Shown here one piece after another: positions 1-7,094 of a stretch of 34,436 nucleotides of DNA. Every line of letters starts with the position of its first letter. Positions within the stretch are counted from its first letter, which is position 1. The position numbers were made by a program, and so were the translations under genes. Below the pieces are notes generated by a model, which made no database searches, had not been told where the DNA came from, and saw only the letters and a list, made by a program, of their open reading frames with translations. This DNA comes from an uncultured Desulfuromonadales bacterium (GTDB taxonomy: Bacteria; Desulfobacterota; Desulfuromonadia; Geobacterales; Pseudopelobacteraceae), in NCBI GenBank assembly GCA_903868145.1, contig CAIPTY010000064.1, forward strand, positions 1-34,436. Direction: 5' to 3'.

Positions 1-1
1 C

Positions 2-124
2 ACAATTTTACAGGTACTGAGCGTCACCATCTTCGAGCGAATGCCCTTATTGCAAGCACTTACAGATTCCGATTACAGAAGCGAAACAGACGAAAATAAT
101 AACCAACTGTTTTTATTCAACTAA
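2..124 (+). mobile_element. IS4-type transposase, C-terminal end only (partial)
   Basis: A frame open from the window edge ends at TAA 122-124 and encodes about 40 residues, including ILQVLSVTIFERMPLLQAL and a final NNQLFLFN. This matches my memory of the C-terminal tail of IS4-group DDE transposases, which typically read LSVTLFEKTPILQAL followed by NQLILF. The catalytic part lies outside the window. The right inverted repeat of the element should lie within the next few dozen bases, and the segment CGTTGGGACACTACTG just after the stop is a candidate for it. Without the left end this cannot be confirmed. Confidence 0.65.
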
Positions 125-127
125 ACG

Positions 128-583
128 TTGGGACACTACTGTCCAAACATAAATGATTTATATGGCAATGACTACGATGTTACTTGGAAGCTAATGGTTT
201 CACATCACTCTTACGTATTAGCCAGTTCTAAAATCGATGCTATCAACAAAGCTTTGAACTTCGAAGGTGAACATACTATTGACTGTGGCAATAATCCTTT
301 TGAATTAACTTGCGAGTTGAAAACTGAAGATTTGAAGTTTGCATATGATTCTGATGATTCAGTGCAAGTCGAATCCGAAGGTACCGTAGAAAAACAATTA
401 TATGGAGTGGCCTGGACGCAGAACATATTTTATAAAACATCCGTTAGTGCAGCCACTAAAATTCATGCTATCGATGAAGCTATGCGTATTGAAGTGCCGC
501 CATCAGAATGGAGTCTCCCTATTTCGTTTGCCTGCAGTAAAGTTGGAAACTATGATAATGACGATGGTTTTCAAGATGACTAG
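128..583 (+). CDS. Hypothetical protein with two internal repeats, possibly 5'-truncated by the IS
   Basis: Unrecognised 151-residue acidic protein. Residues 17-46 and 93-122 align without gaps (offset 76) and share about ten identities, including V18/V94, W20/W96, V30/V106, A32/A108, KI at 35-36/111-112, AI at 38-39/114-115 and E46/E122, so it is an internal duplication of a small alpha/beta unit. The pattern faintly recalls the DpnD/PcfM type of mobile-element protein, but I would not assign it. The only start that keeps the first repeat whole is TTG 128, four bases after the transposase stop and probably inside the IS terminus; no ribosome binding site is obvious there. ATG 194 would cut the first repeat. 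The original 5' end may have been lost to the insertion. Confidence 0.5.
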   Translation: MGHYCPNINDLYGNDYDVTWKLMVSHHSYVLASSKIDAINKALNFEGEHTIDCGNNPFELTCELKTEDLKFAYDSDDSVQVESEGTVEKQLYGVAWTQNIFYKTSVSAATKIHAIDEAMRIEVPPSEWSLPISFACSKVGNYDNDDGFQDD

Positions 584-591
584 TTGAAATT

Positions 592-627
592 CTCCGGATG
601 GACGTCCTTGATACCGTCCATCCGGAG
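592..627. terminator. Perfect 13-bp hairpin between convergent genes
   Basis: CTCCGGATGGACG (592-604) is the exact reverse complement of 615-627, with a 10-nt loop. It lies between the convergent ends of the repeat protein (stop 583) and the DUF3631-like gene (stop 663), as expected for a bidirectional terminator. Neither side has a U-tract, so it may act as an RNA end-protecting hairpin rather than a classical intrinsic terminator. Confidence 0.55.
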
Positions 628-662
628 GACCCCGTAGTGATGACGATTTATACGGAGTTCAT

Positions 663-1142
663 CTATAACAGACTACGGTTGAACCATTCATGACTGTACC
701 CCTTGTATGCCTTGCCTTTCTCGAATCTTAAATCCTTTGAGTGAATACCGTAGGGCTGGAGCAATATAGAAAGTTTTCTGGCATCCAAGCGTTGAGCATC
801 CCATGGCCTGCTCTTATCTGATGTCAGAGCATCCAGTATCGACTGTGTTCTGAGCTTCTCTGCCTTCTGCTTTTTGAACAGAGATTTTATATCGGAGTGC
901 AGTAGCTGTGATAATTTATGCGAAACCGCAGACGTGCTTTTTTGAGTTGCTGCTGGCTGGGGCTTCGCCGGTTCCAGCTTCACAATCACCCTGGCATTTT
1001 TCTTACTTTTAACTGTTACTTTTGATTCCAGCTTTACCGCAGGTACAGTCTGTGTGCTGCGGCATGACTGAACTCCAGAGCTTCTGTTACTGAGAGCGAT
1101 AACCTTCATCCGTGGGCGCTGTTGCTGATTACTTGCTTGCAT
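663..1142 (-). CDS. DUF3631-like C-terminal domain protein
   Basis: 159 residues. The N-terminal half is basic and low-complexity, rich in Gln, Lys, Val and Ser (residues 1-75). The C-terminal part, from about residue 95, follows the DUF3631 pattern: an LRTQSILDAL helix, then RPWDA, then LSILLQPYGI, then the KGY signature near residue 148. DUF3631 usually forms the C-terminal part of longer plasmid or phage helicase/primase-like proteins, so this is a short stand-alone version; its job is unknown. ATG 1142 is preceded by a strong AGGGAGG six bases upstream. It is the last gene of the leftward module, separated from the VWA gene by about 130 bp. Confidence 0.6.
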   Translation of the reverse strand: MQASNQQQRPRMKVIALSNRSSGVQSCRSTQTVPAVKLESKVTVKSKKNARVIVKLEPAKPQPAATQKSTSAVSHKLSQLLHSDIKSLFKKQKAEKLRTQSILDALTSDKSRPWDAQRLDARKLSILLQPYGIHSKDLRFEKGKAYKGYSHEWFNRSLL

Positions 1143-1181
1143 AAATCCTCCCTAATACTTGATTGATTTACCCGCATACAC

Positions 1182-1194
1182 TGATAAATTATCA
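1182..1194. promoter_or_regulatory. Palindrome TGATAAATTATCA, candidate operator or promoter element
   Basis: A perfect 13-bp inverted repeat with a one-base centre lies 40 bp upstream of the DUF3631-like start, in the 129-bp gap (1143-1271) after the VWA gene. On the minus strand it supplies TTGATA, a possible -35, with no convincing -10. It could be a repressor site for separate control of the last gene; this is inference only. Confidence 0.3.
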
Positions 1195-1271
1195 ATTTTT
1201 TAACTGGAGATATTGGGAGCAGGCATGGCTATGGAGTAACTCTGAATGATTAGCAGAAAGGCAATGAGTGA

Positions 1272-2927
1272 CTAGCGGCTGGTCAGCAGCCCTTCCATAA
1301 CCCCGAACATTGCTGCCGGTAGTTCTTGTATCGAATTGATTACCTGGTGATTACTCCAGAAACGCTGAACGCTCTTGTCCATGATGCCGATTGCCGCAAT
1401 CTCGATACCGTCTTTCATGGTTCTCTGGGTGGCGGACTTTGTCTCCTGGTCTTTGTCAGGACAACCGTCTGTTAGTATCAGCATAATTTTCCGTGGCTCC
1501 GGTCGCTGTAGCAACATAACCCGCCCAGCCCATATGGCATTGTGAGTGGGTGTCCCGTCGAACGGGCGGTGGTTGAAGTTTTCAGACTGGGGTTTCTTGC
1601 CGAAGTCGACAAGTACATTAACTTCCGGGTCTTTGTTTTTGCCGCTGAACTCAACTGAACAGACGGCAACTCCCTTCAGACCGAAAAGAGTATTGTGCAA
1701 AGCATAGGCTGCGGCATTGGCAACTCGGCATTTCGAACTCATGCTGCCGGATAAATCCAGTAGCACCGTGACAGCGGTATTTATATTAACCGTATCAACC
1801 TTCTTCCTGAATATTCTGGGGTCGCCCAATCCCAACTTGACAAGACGCCCTGCCGCCAACTTCCTGCCGGAAAGTCCGTATGTCTCCGGTTGCCTCTTTA
1901 TAGACTGCAGCATCCCCATCAACCGAGCCCGCATTCTTGATGAAGCAGAGACTGCATCCACCTCATCAAGTTTGCCGTTCTTTGCTTTCAGCCTTCCGAT
2001 TAACGGTAACATCGGTATTCCCAACCTCAAACTATCCGGTACATCATCGGCCATCTTGTCCAGCTCCGACTGGATAAGTGCTGATAAATCACCATAACCG
2101 GTCTGGGTCTTCAGCATTTCCTCAATCTCTTTTTGGGTAGGACGATTCCCACCACTTGAGCCAGCCCCCTTACCACCGGCACCTGATGCCTGATTACTTT
2201 CTGGTTGCTGGCTGCTTCTGCTATATTGTTTTCCATTACTACTTGGACTCCCCCCGCTGTCCCCCTGCTTCCCTTGTTTCCCGTTCTGCCCTGACTGTTG
2301 CTGTTGAGCTGTCTGTTTCGGCTTCGCTGATATTTGCTGCTGCTGAATCAGCAGGTCAATGAGCTTTTGCGCCATCACCGTTGTATCTCTGGTACTGCGG
2401 AGCTTGGGGATGTCCTTGATAATCACATCCACCTCGTCAACGAAATCAAGTCCGAAGGCATCATCCATCATTTCATTGCATACCATTTCAAGCGGAAGTA
2501 TGGATTTGTGATTCATCAACCTACCGAACCCGAATGCCATAACCTTCCCTAAGATGGCATGGGGAAGGTTTTTAGGTTCAAGGCTCCCCTTATTGACATA
2601 GTGACTGGTAACCGCTTCCAGATTGAAACAGGTACCGGGTCGAGCCTTGATAGTCTCCATATCAACCCGGATGTCCTCAATGACGTTCATCATGTCACCG
2701 AGTAATCCGTCCGGTCTGCCACCCTTGGTGAAATTCTTGTGCCCGATTTCATGAAAAACCAGTCCAGTCATCAGCATTCTTCCAAGTGGTGTTGACGGCA
2801 TCCGTGCAATATTGATATGCGAACCATCAGGTTTGCAGTAGGAGCCGTCACCACCAACGGTAATCGTTATCTTTGCATCCTTGCTGAGTGTCATTGCCAG
2901 TCCGGCAAGCTCCTGGTCTCTTATCAT
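1272..2927 (-). CDS. CobT-like protein: zincin-type N-terminal domain plus VWA domain
   Basis: 551 residues with three parts. Residues 50-90 carry HEIGH (59-63) followed by NVIED (81-85), the layout of the putative metallopeptidase domain of the DUF2201_N type. Residues 195-262 are a Gln/Gly/Ser-rich linker. Residues 385-551 form a von Willebrand A domain with a complete metal-ion-dependent adhesion site: DLSGS at 391-395, DGTPT near 457-461 and LTDG at 485-488. CobT-like VWA proteins normally work with a CobS/MoxR-like AAA ATPase, and one is encoded four genes upstream at 4234-5208, so a chaperone-like remodelling pair is likely. There is no sign of cobalamin synthesis here; the substrate is unknown. 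GGAG lies 7 bases before ATG 2927, nine bases after the previous stop. Confidence 0.85.
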   Translation of the reverse strand: MIRDQELAGLAMTLSKDAKITITVGGDGSYCKPDGSHINIARMPSTPLGRMLMTGLVFHEIGHKNFTKGGRPDGLLGDMMNVIEDIRVDMETIKARPGTCFNLEAVTSHYVNKGSLEPKNLPHAILGKVMAFGFGRLMNHKSILPLEMVCNEMMDDAFGLDFVDEVDVIIKDIPKLRSTRDTTVMAQKLIDLLIQQQQISAKPKQTAQQQQSGQNGKQGKQGDSGGSPSSNGKQYSRSSQQPESNQASGAGGKGAGSSGGNRPTQKEIEEMLKTQTGYGDLSALIQSELDKMADDVPDSLRLGIPMLPLIGRLKAKNGKLDEVDAVSASSRMRARLMGMLQSIKRQPETYGLSGRKLAAGRLVKLGLGDPRIFRKKVDTVNINTAVTVLLDLSGSMSSKCRVANAAAYALHNTLFGLKGVAVCSVEFSGKNKDPEVNVLVDFGKKPQSENFNHRPFDGTPTHNAIWAGRVMLLQRPEPRKIMLILTDGCPDKDQETKSATQRTMKDGIEIAAIGIMDKSVQRFWSNHQVINSIQELPAAMFGVMEGLLTSR

Positions 2928-2936
2928 GATAGTCTC

Positions 2937-3857
2937 CTAGAAATCCCAGGTAATCGGCGCAACTTTGCCGGTATTCTGATTGATGAGTGTTTCTGCTTCT
3001 TCCGGTTCATCATCAATGTCCTCAGTCACCAGTTCCTGCTGAACCGGTCGTCCCATACTGGCCAGCTGACTACCAACCAAACCGGCAATCATGTTCAGGT
3101 CCGTACCTTTAATGGTCCCTTGCGCTGGCAGCTTATTCAGGGTGTCATCTATTATCTGAATGGCTTGAGCAATGGACGGGTCAAGAAACAGCAGGCCATT
3201 GAGCTTTTCTCTGATGGCCTTGATGGGACGGAGTGTCTTGTGGGTGATTTCCTGTTTACCGACAAATGAGTTCTCGAAGGTCTGGCGGGCGGTTACCCGT
3301 ACTTCGTGGCAAAGTTGCCCGTACAGGCTGTTCACTTCTTCATCGAGACCATTCTCAACAAGGTCAGCAGGAACTTTCACATCAAAAGCAGAGTAACTGA
3401 AGGATAATGATTTCTTGATATGGCCTAAAGAGTCTACTGATGCCCGAATGATTGGTGCCCACTCTGTAGGGTTCGAGTCAATCCACTTCTCGACTTCTTC
3501 CTCATACACCGATAGAAAATTAGCTTTGGCAGTCTCGAATTCACCTTTCAGTCTCTTCAGTTCCAGCGTGAGTGGTTCCACTCGCTCTCTGGGAATGGCG
3601 TACCCATCGCCGCCGAAACGCACCCCGTTACTTAGGCAAAGCTTCATGGCTTGCCGTTTCAGCTGCATGAATATCTTTACTGCGTCGGGGCTGATAATCC
3701 GTTTACTACCCAATGTTGCGAGTGTATCCGGTGGCAGTTTACCGACATCAACGCCATTTGCAGCCAGGTCACCGCTCTTCAATGCCTTGCGTCCCTGCCA
3801 GAGTGTAATGTTCAGGACGACGAGATTCAACTGGTCGAGTATGTTTTGCGTATTCAT
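2937..3857 (-). CDS. DUF3150 family protein
   Basis: 306 residues, helical, with a long charged segment at about 90-130, recognised as DUF3150-like from its N-terminal LNLVVLNITLWQGRKAL and the following IPRERVEPL region. DUF3150 proteins are typical companions of CobS/CobT-like ATPase-VWA pairs on proteobacterial plasmids and ICEs, where their role is unknown; a structural or adaptor role in that complex is inference. The start ATG 3857 has AAGGAG at good spacing. The protein ends in ITWDF, nearly the same as the INWDF end of the gene just upstream (3872-4237). Confidence 0.75.
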   Translation of the reverse strand: MNTQNILDQLNLVVLNITLWQGRKALKSGDLAANGVDVGKLPPDTLATLGSKRIISPDAVKIFMQLKRQAMKLCLSNGVRFGGDGYAIPRERVEPLTLELKRLKGEFETAKANFLSVYEEEVEKWIDSNPTEWAPIIRASVDSLGHIKKSLSFSYSAFDVKVPADLVENGLDEEVNSLYGQLCHEVRVTARQTFENSFVGKQEITHKTLRPIKAIREKLNGLLFLDPSIAQAIQIIDDTLNKLPAQGTIKGTDLNMIAGLVGSQLASMGRPVQQELVTEDIDDEPEEAETLINQNTGKVAPITWDF

Positions 3858-3871
3858 TGCATTTCTCCTTG

Positions 3872-4237
3872 TTAGAAATCCCAGTTGATTGATTCATTCG
3901 GCGCTTCCACCCAGTCAACTGCAGGTGTAGCTGGTTTCGCCTTCGGTTGCGGCTGCGATTGAGTGTGTTGCTTCTGACTGTGCCAGCCATGTTGCGGGGT
4001 GAATTCGTCAACAGGAGAGTAACGGTCCTTACCGGTCTGCTTCTGACTGATGATTTTATTGAGTGCCGTCATATCCCCAGGCTTGGCAGCATGCTGGTTA
4101 ATCTGATTGGTCCGTCCCCAATAAGTATGTATTTCTCCCTTGCCAGTCACGGAACCAACCCAGTCTTTACCACCGGAATTTGATGATGCTCGCAGATGTA
4201 CTGCATAGACGGTATCGGGTTGCAGATGAGGAATCAT
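3872..4237 (-). CDS. Small WGR-like protein of the CobS/CobT module
   Basis: 121 residues. Residues 10-75 resemble a short WGR domain: a DWVGSV strand, then YWGR at 39-42, then a Lys-rich segment ending in GKDRY at 69-73. WGR domains in PARPs and some bacterial proteins bind nucleic acid ends. The tail from about 80 is Gln/His/Pro-rich and disordered-looking and ends INWDF. The ATG overlaps the CobS-like stop (ATGA at 4237-4234), so the two are translationally coupled. The WGR assignment rests on pattern only and could be coincidental; the coupling makes it very likely a real gene. Confidence 0.6.
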   Translation of the reverse strand: MIPHLQPDTVYAVHLRASSNSGGKDWVGSVTGKGEIHTYWGRTNQINQHAAKPGDMTALNKIISQKQTGKDRYSPVDEFTPQHGWHSQKQHTQSQPQPKAKPATPAVDWVEAPNESINWDF

Positions 4238-5208
4238 GGTGTCACCCCCTCTATCTGCGGAGCAGGCACGCCAAAGTTGGTCTGAATCAGCGTATGCAGC
4301 ATTGCCCTAACGTGCGGGTCTACACCATTGCCGAAGGCTTTATCAAAAGAGTGGTACAGTGGTGCAACATCCTTGCGGTTCCACGCCTGAATCAACTTGC
4401 GTCCCCACCGCAACAGGTCACGGATGGAAATGGGACCGGGACAGTTACCGTCCTGATACGCCCGCCGAATATCGGCAGCAGTCTTCACCATAGCTTTCAT
4501 GATATTCGGTTGTAACTTGCCACTGAAAGTGTTCTCCAGTATCTTTTCCTCAACCTCAGCAGGTGGATAGGTCATTTCCCACTTTTCAAAGCGATTAAGT
4601 GACGCAAGGTTGAAGATATTGGTTGCGGCATAGATGTCACCACCCTGACCATCACCACGGGTATTGGCAGTTGCGGCCATGTAGATGCGACTGGCAGGTT
4701 TGATAATGGTACCGTCGTCAAGAGTAACAACCGCCCGTTCCAGTAAGCGGTGACAGGCCATGATGACTTCCGGATTGTAGCCGTCTATTTCATCAAAGAT
4801 GATGGCAAACCCCTGTTCATACGCTTTGAGTAAGTCTCCCGGGACAAAGACAGTATCGCCTCCCCGCAACTGTACTCGTCCCAGAATATCGTCCGGTTCT
4901 GTTGATGATTTCGCACTGACAATGACGGTTGGAATATGGAGAGCGGCGAAAACATTCTTCAGTGCATCAGTCTTGCCGCAACCAGTAGGACCAGAAATCC
5001 AGAGCGGGTCGGGGTTTGGTTCCGTCAACCATTCAATAAAGTCTTTTGCTATGCGAGCATCCCATACGTATCCGGGAGTTGCCCGAGGTACCAGCGGATG
5101 ACCAGGCTTGAATCCTGCCAGTTCCAGTTGCGACGGAAAACCGAATACTTCCTGTACGGTATAGTTGGCCGGAATAAGACTGAATCCTTCCCGAGTAGTA
5201 GTCTCCAT
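4234..5208 (-). CDS. CobS/MoxR-like AAA+ ATPase
   Basis: 324 residues. Walker A is GPTGCGKT at 73-80, Walker B is IIFDEID at 136-142, sensor 1 lies in AATAN at 178-182, and an Arg-finger candidate is R206 in LNRFE. The fold and the upstream PGYVWD region fit CobS-like AAA+ proteins of the MoxR group. A longer frame starts at 5247, but ATG 5208 has AGGGAGA six bases upstream and leaves a 35-bp gap after radC, so I chose 5208. It should partner the CobT-like VWA protein. Homologous pairs sit in conjugative elements, away from cobaltochelatase genes, so the cob name describes ancestry only. Confidence 0.88.
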   Translation of the reverse strand: METTTREGFSLIPANYTVQEVFGFPSQLELAGFKPGHPLVPRATPGYVWDARIAKDFIEWLTEPNPDPLWISGPTGCGKTDALKNVFAALHIPTVIVSAKSSTEPDDILGRVQLRGGDTVFVPGDLLKAYEQGFAIIFDEIDGYNPEVIMACHRLLERAVVTLDDGTIIKPASRIYMAATANTRGDGQGGDIYAATNIFNLASLNRFEKWEMTYPPAEVEEKILENTFSGKLQPNIMKAMVKTAADIRRAYQDGNCPGPISIRDLLRWGRKLIQAWNRKDVAPLYHSFDKAFGNGVDPHVRAMLHTLIQTNFGVPAPQIEGVTP

Positions 5209-5243
5209 GCATATCTCCCTGTTTTTCACTGAACTGTTGCGGG

Positions 5244-5744
5244 TCATAACAGCCCCCGTTCCACAAACGACACGTACTGACCGTCACCGATGATGATGTG
5301 GTCGAGTACCGGAATGCCGATAAGCTCTCCCGCTTCCTTGAGGCGTCTGGTAATCGTAATATCTTCCTGACTGGGATTCGGGTCACCGGTCGGATGGTTG
5401 TGTACCAGAATGATTCCCGCAGCAGAAATGATGCAGGCGGATTTGAAGACTTCCCGTGGGTGGACTATCGACTGATTGAGACTGCCGACTGATACCCGGT
5501 CAAGGCAGACGATGCGGTTTTTGCCATCAAGATGCAGGCAGAGAAAATGCTCTTTAGTCTCCAGTACCAGGTCTTTGAACATCTCGAATACCTGGAGTGG
5601 TGAGGTAAAGCGTTCCGTAGCGAGATAGAGCGGCATATCCTCCCGGATGACTTCCCTGCTGTAGACCGATTTGATAACCCTCAGCCGCAACGTTTTGGTT
5701 TGACAGTCACTGCCGTATTCCTGAATTAGCTCTTTCATGTTCAT
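5244..5744 (-). CDS. radC: RadC-family JAMM/MPN domain protein
   Basis: 166 residues, the length of the stand-alone JAMM domain of mobile-element RadC proteins; it lacks the N-terminal helix-hairpin-helix part of chromosomal RadC. The metal motif is complete: an upstream Glu at 65 (KEHF), then HNHPTGDPNPSQED at 115-128 with H115, H117, S125 and D128. Despite the name, a DNA repair role is not established; the fold is that of Zn-dependent isopeptidases. Two starts are possible, ATG 5744 and ATG 5738. The latter lies about eight bases from AGGGGGAG and may be the better one. Confidence 0.9.
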   Translation of the reverse strand: MNMKELIQEYGSDCQTKTLRLRVIKSVYSREVIREDMPLYLATERFTSPLQVFEMFKDLVLETKEHFLCLHLDGKNRIVCLDRVSVGSLNQSIVHPREVFKSACIISAAGIILVHNHPTGDPNPSQEDITITRRLKEAGELIGIPVLDHIIIGDGQYVSFVERGLL

Positions 5745-5753
5745 AACTCCCCC

Positions 5754-5918
5754 TTAGCGTATTCCGGCTGCAACAACGATTGCCAACGTCACCAGTGCCA
5801 GTATTGCGGGAAACAACCACTGCTTACGTTGCGCCCTGTAGCGGTTCCTCATTGAGCGTCCTGTTTTCCTGCGTGGCTTGACATCCATTCCGATGAGACC
5901 AGTTCCAAAGTGCGACAT
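5754..5918 (-). CDS. Small single-pass membrane protein
   Basis: 54 residues. A basic stretch (KPRRKTGRSMRNRYRAQRKQ, about 17-36) precedes one hydrophobic helix near the C-terminus (LFPAILALVTLAIVVAAGI), predicting a tail-anchored or N-in protein. ATG 5918 has GGAGG five bases upstream. A longer frame from 6041 would run through the hairpin at 5935-5967 and is not credible. It ends nine bases before radC, so the two are probably co-transcribed. The function is unknown. Confidence 0.65.
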   Translation of the reverse strand: MSHFGTGLIGMDVKPRRKTGRSMRNRYRAQRKQWLFPAILALVTLAIVVAAGIR

Positions 5919-5934
5919 ATAAACCTCCAATAGA

Positions 5935-5967
5935 AAACGCCCTTGAACCGTGGGAACAAGGGCGTTT
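5935..5967 (-). terminator. Hairpin with short U-run, probable minus-strand terminator or attenuator
   Basis: AAACGCCCTTG (5935-5945) pairs perfectly with CAAGGGCGTTT (5957-5967), with an 11-nt loop. Read on the minus strand the stem is followed by TTTTCTATT. It lies just after the nuclease stop (5989) and just before the ribosome binding site of the 54-residue gene, so it could separate or tune the two halves of the module. Confidence 0.6.
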
Positions 5968-5988
5968 ATGTAGTAGTGAGTACTGAAA

Positions 5989-6957
5989 TTAAGCGTTTGC
6001 TGTTTTAACCGGTTTGCATTCCAGCTTTGTGTATCCAGCACGTTCCTTTAACACTTCCGGGTAAATATCAGGGTACTGGCTCTTCAGCAGTTCCCCATCA
6101 ATCGTCATGCTTGCCGCAACGGAAGAAACCAACAGGTCAACAGTGTTGCTTCTCCCCTTGAAGACCGGTCCGGTAAAATCCACCAGTTCCTGCCGGATAC
6201 TCTTCATCTCCTTTTCAGCACGGCTTTTAGTGCCGTTCAGGTGCGCATACTTATTGGCGAGAGCTTCTATTTCCGGTGGCAGTTCAACCTTCGGTACTGT
6301 CATGGCGGGGCAATCAGAGCGGTAAGAGCAGAAGGAACAGGATTGCGTGACTGACGGCCTTGCTTCGTCCTTTTCTTCCAGGCAGTCAAGCAGGTACAGA
6401 GCACGGCAGTACAGATAATTAAATACTGCATCGTTGTACTCAAAACCGTTGAACTGGTGAACCTTACCGGCGTTCAGGTCGATTGCCAGTATTGAACCAC
6501 CCAACTTTCCTTCCGGATACTGAATCCGCAACAGCCCAAGCTGGTAATGAAGTTGGTCTACCCATTGCGGGTACGGTTCATCAGGAATGCCGGAAACAGA
6601 TTTAACCTCGATGACGTGCAGTTCCGGTGTACCATCCAGGTCGGTATAGAAAAGAAAGTCTACATGGGCTTTCAATGGATAATTGGGATGGCGTACTTCA
6701 ACCTGCGTGTCATAGAGATGTTCTGCACCACCAGCATCAAAGATGTTTTCAATCAACATCTCGGCAACATGACCACGACTGAATTTGAGCATGGTGCTGA
6801 CGGAAGGTGTTATCGGTTGCTTCTTCTGCAGATAGACTTTCCGGGCACACGAGCCAACGTCACTTGAACCGATATACAGGGTACGGTCACCAAGTTCGGC
6901 ACTTTTGTTGCGATTCAATGCTGCTACTGCAGTCTCGAAAAACGGTATGAGATTCAT
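5989..6957 (-). CDS. Cas4/AddB-like PD-(D/E)XK exonuclease with Fe-S cysteines
   Basis: 322 residues. Nuclease core: RGH at 61-63, D100 in KAHVDFLFY, EVK at 117-119 and Q135/Q139 in the QLHYQL helix. One cysteine at 37 and three at 207, 210 and 216 (CSFC then CP) form the split four-Cys set that binds a 4Fe-4S cluster in Cas4 and AddB nucleases. It follows a Bet/RecT gene, so its likely role is the resecting exonuclease of a two-component recombination system. No CRISPR array or cas1/cas2 is visible, so a CRISPR role is not supported. ATG 6957 has AAAGGA about eight bases upstream; ATG 6972 is a weaker alternative. Confidence 0.85.
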   Translation of the reverse strand: MNLIPFFETAVAALNRNKSAELGDRTLYIGSSDVGSCARKVYLQKKQPITPSVSTMLKFSRGHVAEMLIENIFDAGGAEHLYDTQVEVRHPNYPLKAHVDFLFYTDLDGTPELHVIEVKSVSGIPDEPYPQWVDQLHYQLGLLRIQYPEGKLGGSILAIDLNAGKVHQFNGFEYNDAVFNYLYCRALYLLDCLEEKDEARPSVTQSCSFCSYRSDCPAMTVPKVELPPEIEALANKYAHLNGTKSRAEKEMKSIRQELVDFTGPVFKGRSNTVDLLVSSVAASMTIDGELLKSQYPDIYPEVLKERAGYTKLECKPVKTANA

Positions 6958-6980
6958 GGCAAATCCTTTCATGGGTTAGT

Positions 6981-7093
6981 TACGTCAAGGCGCATGGTTA
7001 GCGCCCTGACGTAGATTGTTTTGATGAAAGTCAGTAGTTGCGGCACTTGCGAGTAACAACACTTCGTCAGTCCCTTTGGTTAGCGCCTTGACG
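6981..7093 (-). repeat. Inverted arm with two alternative partner arms in the recT-nuclease gap
   Basis: The 137-bp gap between the Bet/RecT stop (7095) and the nuclease start (6957) contains TACGTCAAGGCGC at 6981-6993. It can pair with GCGCCCTGACGTA at 7001-7013 (one mismatch) or, through its 11-base core, with GCGCCTTGACG at 7083-7093 (perfect). The two partners belong to a 16-bp direct repeat with one difference, GGTTAGCGCC(C/T)TGACG, at 6996-7011 and 7078-7093. Mutually exclusive hairpins of this kind could set the ratio of annealing protein to nuclease, or simply be stalled-ribosome or transcript-end structures. Confidence 0.5.
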
Positions 7094-7094
7094 A

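Noticed and set aside
3415-3888. 157-codon plus-strand frame opposite the DUF3150 gene
   Set aside because: It is antisense to a well-supported gene, Ser/Arg-rich as expected of a shadow frame, and resembles no family.
1272-5208. Cobalamin (cobaltochelatase) genes cobS and cobT
   Set aside because: No other cobalamin gene is present, and the context of RadC, Bet and DUF3150 is that of a mobile element.
5989-6957. Cas4 of a CRISPR system
   Set aside because: No repeat-spacer array, cas1 or cas2 is visible; the adjacent Bet gene points to a recombination exonuclease.
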